From Nocardia rhizosphaerihabitans (GTDB lineage Bacteria > Actinomycetota > Actinomycetes > Mycobacteriales > Mycobacteriaceae): DNA of 64,000 bases. Made by a program: the position numbers and the translations under genes. Shown piece after piece: positions 62,158 through 64,000 of the stretch. Within the stretch, counting starts at the first letter, position 1, and each line of letters opens with the position of its first letter. The stretch is taken from positions 62,001 through 126,000 of the forward strand of contig NZ_BMNE01000012.1 of assembly GCF_014646295.1 (NCBI RefSeq). Reading direction: 5' to 3'. Under the pieces are notes generated by a model that was not told where the DNA came from, ran no database searches, and was given only the letters and a program-made list of their open reading frames with translations.

Positions 62158-63411
62158 ATGGGCAGGGTGAGTCCTCAAACCCCGCATGTGCCGCCGCGCG
62201 TCCTCGAGCAGTCGAAGAAGCTGCAGGACGTGGTCTACGAGATTCGTGGGCCGGTACACGCACAGGCAGCGCGGCTGGAGGCCGAGGGCCACCGCATTCT
62301 CAAGCTGAACATCGGCAATCCGGCGCCGTTCGGGTTCGAGGCGCCCGATGTGATCATGCGCGACATGATCGCGGCGCTGCCGTACGCGCAGGGGTACTCC
62401 GAGTCCAAGGGCATCCTGTCGGCGCGACGCGCGATCGTCACCCGCTATGAACTGGTGCCCGGCTTCCCCGAGCTCGACGTGGACGACGTCTACCTGGGCA
62501 ACGGCGTCTCCGAGCTGATCACCGTCACCATGCAGGCGCTGCTCGACAACGGCGACGAGGTGATGATCCCGGCGCCGGACTATCCGCTGTGGACGGCTAT
62601 GACCAGCCTCGCCGGCGGTACCCCGGTGCACTACCTGTGTGACGAGGCCAACGGCTGGCAGCCCGATATCGCCGATATCGAATCCAAGATCACCGACAAG
62701 ACCAAGGCTCTGCTGGTGATCAACCCGAACAATCCGACGGGTGCGGTGTACTCGGCGGAGGTGCTGCAGCAGATCGTCGACCTGGCGCGCAAGCACCGGC
62801 TGCTGCTGCTGGCCGACGAGATCTACGACAAGATCCTCTACGACGACGCCAAGCACGTCTCGCTGGCCTCGCTCGCGCCCGACCTGCTGTGCCTGACGTT
62901 CAACGGCCTGTCCAAGGCGTATCGGGTGGCCGGATACCGGTCGGGCTGGCTCGCGATCACCGGGCCGAAGGAACACGCCGCCGGTTTCCTCGAGGGCATC
63001 GACCTGCTCGCTTCCTCGCGACTGTGCCCGAACGTGCCCGCGCAGCACGCGATTCAGGTGGCGCTCGGCGGGCATCAGAGCATCGAGGACCTGATCCTGC
63101 CCGGCGGGCGGCTGCTCGAACAGCGCGATGTGGCGTGGGAGCGGCTGAACATGATCCCGGGTGTGTCGTGTGTGAAGCCGCGTGGCGCGCTGTACGCGTT
63201 CCCGCGTCTTGATCCCAACGTGCACGAGATCCACGACGATGGAAAGCTCGTGCTGGATCTGCTGTTGCAGGAGAAGATCTTGATGGTGCAGGGCACCGGG
63301 TTCAACTGGCCGGCGACCGATCATCTGCGGATCGTGACGCTGCCGTGGGCGCGGGATCTGGCGGTGGCGATCGAGCGGTTCGGCAACTTCTTGTCCAGTT
63401 ACCGGCAGTGA
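62158..63411 (+). CDS. PLP-dependent aminotransferase (AlaA/AspC-type)
   Basis: 417 residues, class I fold. The PLP lysine is in FNGLSKAYRVAGYRSGW, with NPNNPTGAVYS and ADEIYDKILYDDAKH. The sequence is closest in my memory to glutamate-pyruvate aminotransferases (AlaA), annotated aspC in M. tuberculosis. It converts pyruvate and glutamate to alanine and 2-oxoglutarate. The start may be ATG at 62158 or GTG at 62167. Confidence 0.92.
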   Translation: MGRVSPQTPHVPPRVLEQSKKLQDVVYEIRGPVHAQAARLEAEGHRILKLNIGNPAPFGFEAPDVIMRDMIAALPYAQGYSESKGILSARRAIVTRYELVPGFPELDVDDVYLGNGVSELITVTMQALLDNGDEVMIPAPDYPLWTAMTSLAGGTPVHYLCDEANGWQPDIADIESKITDKTKALLVINPNNPTGAVYSAEVLQQIVDLARKHRLLLLADEIYDKILYDDAKHVSLASLAPDLLCLTFNGLSKAYRVAGYRSGWLAITGPKEHAAGFLEGIDLLASSRLCPNVPAQHAIQVALGGHQSIEDLILPGGRLLEQRDVAWERLNMIPGVSCVKPRGALYAFPRLDPNVHEIHDDGKLVLDLLLQEKILMVQGTGFNWPATDHLRIVTLPWARDLAVAIERFGNFLSSYRQ

Positions 63412-63561
63412 GAGCTCACCTGCCAGGGTCTTGACCTGTGAGTTTACGGGGCTCTGGGCAACCTGGTCATCTGGATAGGGGGACCAAAACAGACTCGATG
63501 TTCGGAATCTTGGAGTTTTTAGAGATCTACTAGTGCAAAAGTCCAACTTTTGTGTACAGTG
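63412..63561 (+). other. Promoter region of the 6C-type RNA
   Basis: No gene here. CAAAAGTCCAACTTTTG at 63535-63551 forms a 7-bp palindrome around CCA, and TACAGT at 63555-63560 is a likely -10 element for the RNA that follows. Confidence 0.5.
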
Positions 63562-63750
63562 GTCCTCGGTGCTTCGGCGCCCGGCCCGGTTGTCTACCCC
63601 CCCTGGACAATCGAGAGCCTCAGGTACGCGCGCCTACCCCCCTGGGCGCCTGCCTGCGGGCGGCGGAGACATCCCCCTGCTCTCCGCCGCCCCCACAAAC
63701 CCGCCTCCCCGCGAATCTAGGCCAGACCTAGGCGCGGGGAGGTTTGTGTT
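63562..63750 (+). ncRNA. 6C-type small RNA with three C-rich hairpin loops
   Basis: Hairpin 1 (TTGTC/GACAA, 63590-63610) and hairpin 2 (GCGCC/GGCGC, 63630-63649) both have loops of TACCCCCCCTG type, the signature of actinobacterial 6C RNA. A third hairpin (GGGCGGCGGAGA with TCTCCGCCGCCC, 63658-63692) also has a C-run in its loop. A terminator hairpin (CCTCCCCGCG/CGCGGGGAGG, 63704-63742, with an inner CTAGG/CCTAG stem) and TTTGTGTTTG end it. The 5' end is estimated from the -10. 6C RNA is a regulatory RNA whose C-rich loops are thought to base-pair with mRNAs. Confidence 0.8.
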
Positions 63751-63786
63751 TGCGGCCGGTGGTTGGTGGGTTGGTCGAGGTAGCCC

Positions 63787-63812
63787 GTTCCCGGTGAGTT
63801 ACCCATGTTCTT
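63787..63812 (-). repeat. 26-bp element, inverted copy of 47404-47429
   Basis: Exact reverse complement of the 26 bases at 47404-47429. It lies 61 bases before the start of the YibE/F gene, so a regulatory role is likely. Confidence 0.85.
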
Positions 63813-63872
63813 GCGTGATTTGTGGGTTGCGTCGGGTCGTTCTTGAAAACGAGATCCTTTAAGCTCGGCCGG

Positions 63873-64000
63873 TGAGCGATCATCATCACCACCATCACGA
63901 TCATTCAGGGCCTATCGCTATCGGGGCTACCGCGGCGAAAGTTGTTGTCGTGCTGCTCGCTGTCATCGGGGTGGTGGTGTTGGTGGCGACGGTGATTCTG
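63873..64000 (+). CDS. YibE/F-like membrane protein, N-terminus (runs off the right edge)
   Basis: Only 42 residues are visible. It begins at GTG with MSDHHHHHHDHSG followed by a helix (VVVVLLAVIGVVVLVATVIL). The His-rich start plus an early helix resembles actinobacterial YibE/F proteins, a family of multispanning membrane proteins of uncertain role. The six consecutive histidines are native sequence and may bind metal. Confidence 0.6.

Noticed and set aside
63412..63750. Riboswitch (for example c-di-AMP type) before the last gene
   Set aside because: The paired C-run loops and an intrinsic terminator fit 6C RNA better, and I cannot find riboswitch core motifs.

Overview
The window looks like chromosome of a high-GC, mycolic-acid-containing actinomycete (Mycobacteriales; Nocardia or a close relative is my best guess). 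The evidence is an MmpL3-type transporter, the arabinosyltransferase AftD, an Ag85-like mycolyltransferase, a DUF3068 protein, a GTP-type PEP carboxykinase and a C-rich-loop 6C-type RNA. Gene order from the left edge to about 49.5 kb follows, with insertions, the Mycobacterium tuberculosis block Rv0206c to Rv0244c as I know it: mmpL3, a NYN protein, trmB, a GTPase-like pair, pckG, aldehyde dehydrogenase, methyltransferase, glycosyltransferase, membrane protein, DUF3068 protein, acyltransferase, aftD, a tiny DUF2613 protein, lpqI, tetR, htdX/fabG4, fadA2 and fadE5.

Layout. 0-7.4 kb: mmpL3 operon (minus), GTPase-like pair and pckG. 7.4-13.8 kb: HD protein, GlxA-type regulator, aldehyde dehydrogenase, methyltransferase, glycosyltransferase. 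13.7-28.1 kb: cell-envelope block (multispanning protein, flippase, DUF3068, TmaT-like acyltransferase, AftD, LpqI) interrupted by an isochorismate synthase and a universal stress protein. 28.2-31.3 kb: TetR regulator, a tnpB-only IS200/IS605-type element abutting its stop codon, and a DUF5685-like protein with a cysteine-packed tail. 31.4-36.7 kb: VanW protein, 6-phosphogluconate dehydrogenase, secreted protein, mycolyltransferase. 37.1-40.7 kb: fadA2 divergent from fabG4-htdX. 40.8-46.3 kb: accessory region with a candidate toxin-antitoxin pair and a series of very small exported or peptide-like proteins sharing a TGSA/helix/SGSG motif. 46.4-57.3 kb: XRE regulator, fadE5, small enzymes, a DUF4185 candidate arabinanase, enoyl-CoA hydratase, and a sulfone-utilisation operon (sfnG, sfnB, two flavin reductases). 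57.5-64 kb: tRNA-Gly(CCC) with remnants around it, dcd, XRE regulator, AlaA/AspC-type aminotransferase, 6C RNA and the start of a YibE/F gene.

How it fits together. Much of the window builds or exports the mycolate/arabinan envelope. MmpL3, the MtrP-like methyltransferase and the TmaT-like acyltransferase belong to trehalose monomycolate export; AftD, the DUF3068 protein and the DUF4185 enzyme relate to arabinan and lipoglycan. A second theme is lipid oxidation: similar CTTACTC/GAGTAAG palindromes lie upstream of the TetR gene, the fadA2/fabG4 divergent promoter, the enoyl-CoA hydratase and (degenerate) fadE5, which suggests one local TetR regulon.

The least explained feature is the family of short proteins between 34.9 and 46.3 kb. 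They carry Thr/Ser-Gly-Ser turns flanking short Leu-rich amphipathic helices, repeated within and between proteins, next to a mycolyltransferase. I suggest, as inference only, that they are mycomembrane peptides, possibly O-mycoloylated, analogous in size and chemistry to corynebacterial PorA/PorH.
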